From assembly GCF_000281045.1 (NCBI RefSeq), contig NW_008246095.1, positions 408,974 to 430,168 on the forward strand: 21,195 nt of DNA, given 5' to 3'. Shown here piece by piece: positions 18,909 through 21,195 of the stretch; position 1 is the first letter of the stretch; each line of letters opens with the position of its first letter. The translations under genes were made by a program, and so were the position numbers. Origin of the DNA: Saprolegnia diclina VS20 (lineage: Eukaryota; Oomycota; Saprolegniomycetes; Saprolegniales; Saprolegniaceae). The notes beneath the pieces are model-generated. The model was not told the origin of the DNA. It saw nothing but the letters and a program-made list of their open reading frames with translations, and did not search any database.

Positions 18909-19151
18909 TGTTTTAGGAGCTCTAGACTACAACCAGTTAATTTGTTGAAGGTCGGATGGGCCGCGTGCGGCGTGTGGCTGCGCTTTATGCAGCTAGCATA
19001 TCTCCTGAGATAAAGCGCGGAAGATCGCTAGAGCAGCAACGGTCAACTTCAGGATCTGTGTGGGTCAATGGGCATGACAAGTCGTCCACGTGTAGACCGG
19101 AGGACTCGGGCCAATGAGCGGGTAGAACGTTTCGTATTGGGCAGCGTTCGA

Positions 19152-19195
19152 CCAATGACAATGCGCCGTAAACGCTTTGATGATCGATCACGTCA
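19152..19195 (-). promoter_or_regulatory. conserved 44-bp upstream module, MFS copy 2 side
   Basis: In the direction of MFS copy 2 this reads TGACGTGATCGATCATCAAA at its distal end and ends in CATTGTCATTGG. It matches 20118-20161 at 40 of 44 positions, while the DNA on either side does not align. It lies about 305-350 bases upstream of the start codon. It contains a TGACGT core (bZIP/CRE-like half site), a TGATCGATCA palindrome and an inverted CCAAT. Further CCAAT pentamers stand nearby at 19111 and 19136. Confidence 0.6.
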
Positions 19196-20117
19196 GGAAG
19201 CTGAAAAGATCACATGGAGGTCATGGGTTCAGTCCTGCGTGCGACCTTGGAATGCTTGCTAGGTTAGAGACACTAGCGTTTGTGCGGCGATGACTGCACA
19301 TGTTCTGCGACAGGGTGGCTACCGTACGAACAGCTCGCGCTCGAGATTTCTGTATGTAAACCTCTAATGTGCCTTTTACAGCACGCGCGCAAGCCAACCG
19401 CGGGCCTTGAACGCACGCTCGTGTGTTCATACATAGTGTAGTACTACGTAGCATATTTTGTTTTATTGCACCGACCAATCGTGTCCAGAAGCTTCAACAT
19501 TCCGTCAGTGTATATCTTGAACTTTGCCACCCGCCCCGAAATGAGCCGCTGCATATTCCAGCGCGGTGGCCACCCAGACAGGCGAATGCAGGACTTCAGT
19601 GGATTATTTGGGACACAAAAATCATCAGCACGAATTTGATAGCCCCCCTGTACGTATAATGTTTTCACTACTAGAAGAGCTACTAGAAGTATAAATTTAG
19701 AGCCCAGTGTCGACACAATAACTCCACGCGACGAAACCATTGGTTGCAATGTTCGTATGTATACGTGGCTGCAGTGCATCGCATCGTCGTGCAACTCTCC
19801 GCCAACTGAACTCTGACATCCCATCACCAGATGGTCTAGGGGACATGTACTGTCCGCAATACAATTGACAAGTACTGCATGCCCGGTACATGTACCACTC
19901 GCTCGACCATGGCGACATTGTTCAATCATGCACACCACTTTCCGAATAAACGTACCCGACTTATCATAGCTACCTTTATCCACGTACAAATGTCGTACGC
20001 GAGACTCGATTGCAAAGCCCCATCCTCGACGCAAGGGTAGCACAAACGCTGGTCGCGGACTAGGCCATCACGTCTGTCGGCATAATCATCCGGGCCTTCT
20101 TGCTCTCATCGTGTCCG

Positions 20118-20161
20118 TGACGTGATCGATCATCAAATCGATTACGACCCATTGTCATTGG
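20118..20161 (+). promoter_or_regulatory. conserved 44-bp upstream module, MFS copy 3 side
   Basis: Counterpart of the block at 19152-19195, in the same orientation relative to its own gene and about 325-365 bases before the ATG at 20484. The four differences fall in the middle; the TGACGTGATCGATCA end and the CATTGTCATTGG end are both fully kept. Extra CCAAT sites follow at 20174, 20199 and 20399. Confidence 0.6.
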
Positions 20162-20423
20162 CCACAGGAGGCTCCAATCACGCGCCGAACGGCTTTGGAT
20201 TGGATCGAGCCCGCACGCGCATACCACCACTGCAGCTCCGCTCGTTGAGATTTCTCGCCGCTTCGTCCCACGCCGATGGCTTCAACTTGGTCACTGACGC
20301 TGACGCATCGCTTCTCCACCACCTGTATATTAAACCAACTAGAGGACATGTTGACCAAGCCCTAGCACCTTCACCAGACCCGTGAAAACGTTGTTGGTCC
20401 AATGCCTCGCAACGACAATTTCG

Positions 20424-21195
20424 AGCCCGACACTTCACTCATTCTTCAATTCGCCTTTTCCGGCACACAACGTCCTCGGCACGATGCTGTACTCGAATGC
20501 AGAAACCAACTCGTGGAAGTTCCTCAAGCTCATTTCGGTCAAGGAGAACGTGACGTACATCAACTTCATCGGCTTTGTGCTCGCGTCCGGCTTTGCCATT
20601 TGCATGTATGTCTTCCTCAACGCGTCCCAAGGCTTCGTGCTCGGCAGCATCCTCAACGTCTCGTCCAAGGACCTCGGCAACATCACGGGCAACCTCACGT
20701 TCTTTGACCAGTGCATCTCGCTCGTCATGGTGTATGTCTGGGGCGTCTTGAGCGACCGCGTCGGCCGCAACTTCATTTACGGCGCGGGCTTTGGCTTTAT
20801 GGGTCTCGCGCTCATTTTGTACCCGTACGCGACTGGCGTCAGCACGGACCTCGTCTTCTACCGCTTTGTGTTTGCGCTCGGGACGGCCGCCACCTCGTGC
20901 ATGCTCACGGCCGTGCTCGCCGACTACTCGGCGGAGGGCGGTCGCGGCAAGCTCAGCGGTCTCGTCGGTCTCATGTCGGGTCTTGGTGCGATCTTTGCTG
21001 TCTTTGTCTTTATGCCGATCCCCGCCAAGTTCCGCGGCTCGGTCGAAGGCATCAAGTACGCGTTCGGTCTCGTCGGCGGCATCTCGATCGGGTTTGGCGT
21101 CCTCGTTATCGGTATGCTCTGGCCTAAGAAGGTCGTGCTGGCCAACAGCGAGGCGCTTTTGTCGCCGGCCAACATTGAAGACGCCAAGAAGACCG
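20424..21195 (+). repeat. right arm of a 772-bp near-perfect inverted repeat
   Basis: Reverse complement of 18137-18908 with two mismatches (99.7% identical), continuing to the last base of the window, so its full length is unknown. The boundary at 20424 is sharp: bases to its left do not match the corresponding bases beyond 18908. The spacer between arms is 1515 bp. Confidence 0.97.
20484..21195 (+). CDS. MFS transporter (copy 3), 3' end outside window
   Basis: The frame from the ATG at 20484 is open to the window edge, 237 complete codons, identical in protein sequence to the start of MFS copy 2. It includes TM1 to about TM6, motif A SDRVGR, and the start of the central hydrophilic loop (up to EDAKKT). 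Since both DNA differences from copy 2 are synonymous and no stop intervenes, nothing suggests it is a pseudogene so far. It is transcribed away from copy 2, giving a head-to-head pair. Whether the second half is also identical must be read outside this window. Confidence 0.88.
   Translation, partial: MLYSNAETNSWKFLKLISVKENVTYINFIGFVLASGFAICMYVFLNASQGFVLGSILNVSSKDLGNITGNLTFFDQCISLVMVYVWGVLSDRVGRNFIYGAGFGFMGLALILYPYATGVSTDLVFYRFVFALGTAATSCMLTAVLADYSAEGGRGKLSGLVGLMSGLGAIFAVFVFMPIPAKFRGSVEGIKYAFGLVGGISIGFGVLVIGMLWPKKVVLANSEALLSPANIEDAKKT

Larger units (their letters stand above)
18849..20483. other. 1.6-kb divergent region between MFS copies 2 and 3
   Basis: Besides the 60-bp ends of the inverted-repeat arms, this holds about 1.5 kb of mostly unique, less GC-rich DNA. 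It carries a 44-bp block shared by both sides and at least six scattered CCAAT pentamers. A minus-strand frame at 19444-19929 (161 codons from its first ATG) is open, with one hydrophobic run (FILLVALLVVKTLYV), but has no family resemblance and no coding bias; I do not call it a gene. No tRNA, terminal repeat or transposase is visible. Confidence 0.6.

Noticed and set aside
19214-19235. GGTTCAGTCC, resembling a tRNA T-loop
   Set aside because: It lacks the A at the invariant second purine position, and no D-arm, anticodon arm or acceptor stem can be paired around it.
19444-19929. 161-codon minus-strand frame between the MFS copies
   Set aside because: No recognisable domain, no codon preference like the neighbours, and one such chance frame is not surprising over six frames of this length.
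20435-20776. 113-codon minus-strand frame identical to one at 18556-18897 (+)
   Set aside because: The identity is only a consequence of the inverted repeat; it is antisense to the MFS genes.
18137-21195. Inverted repeat as a simple palindromic assembly artefact
   Set aside because: A fold-back artefact would continue as a mirror image into the spacer. Instead the DNA diverges sharply beyond the arms while the 44-bp module shows independent substitutions. It is not fully excluded, because the right arm meets the window edge.

Overview
The window is gene-dense, GC-rich eukaryotic nuclear DNA, most likely from an oomycete and plausibly a saprolegnian (Saprolegnia/Achlya/Aphanomyces-like) genome. 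The reasons are an elicitin-like secreted protein (a family known essentially from oomycetes), a small Cys/His protein of a kind I recall from oomycete proteomes, short intergenic gaps, and 18 reconstructed GT-AG introns all 43-52 nt long. Every splice model below was built by eye from reading frame and family similarity. Their summed exon lengths are multiples of three, which supports them. The order and spacing of genes give no sign of a bacterial operon.

Layout. 1-345 (+): 3' end of a NAPE-PLD-like metallo-beta-lactamase-fold phospholipase. 500-847 (+): small Cys/His protein. 939-5697 (-): RPC1, the largest subunit of RNA polymerase III, six exons. 5890-6165 (+): doubtful small reading frame. 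6213-7482 (-): C1GALT1-like GT31 glycosyltransferase, five exons. 7647-10244 (-): Sec23 of the COPII coat, with an unusual Gln/Tyr-rich N-terminal tail. 10840-11193 (+): elicitin-like GPI-anchored protein. 11194-12420: no supportable gene. 12421-13608 (+): AGC-family protein kinase. 13822-15257 (+): FCP1/TIM50-type HAD phosphatase-like protein, eight exons. 15385-16978 (-): MFS transporter with two introns. 17361-18848 (-): intronless paralogous MFS transporter. 20484 to the window end (+): a third MFS gene in inverted orientation, cut by the edge.

Most genes are independent housekeeping or signalling genes: transcription (RPC1), ER export (Sec23), Golgi O-glycosylation (GT31), lipid metabolism (NAPE-PLD-like) and surface or secreted proteins (elicitin-like). 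The most interesting part is the right third, an expanding MFS transporter cluster. Two head-to-head MFS copies share 772 bp at 99.7% identity as an inverted repeat (18137-18908 and 20424-21195). The DNA between them is largely unrelated, apart from a 44-bp block carrying a TGACGT/ATCGAT core and a CCAAT box that sits at a similar distance upstream of both start codons. That pattern suggests an older inverted duplication recently homogenised by gene conversion, with a retained regulatory module. I found no CRISPR array, tRNA, rRNA or convincing transposon.
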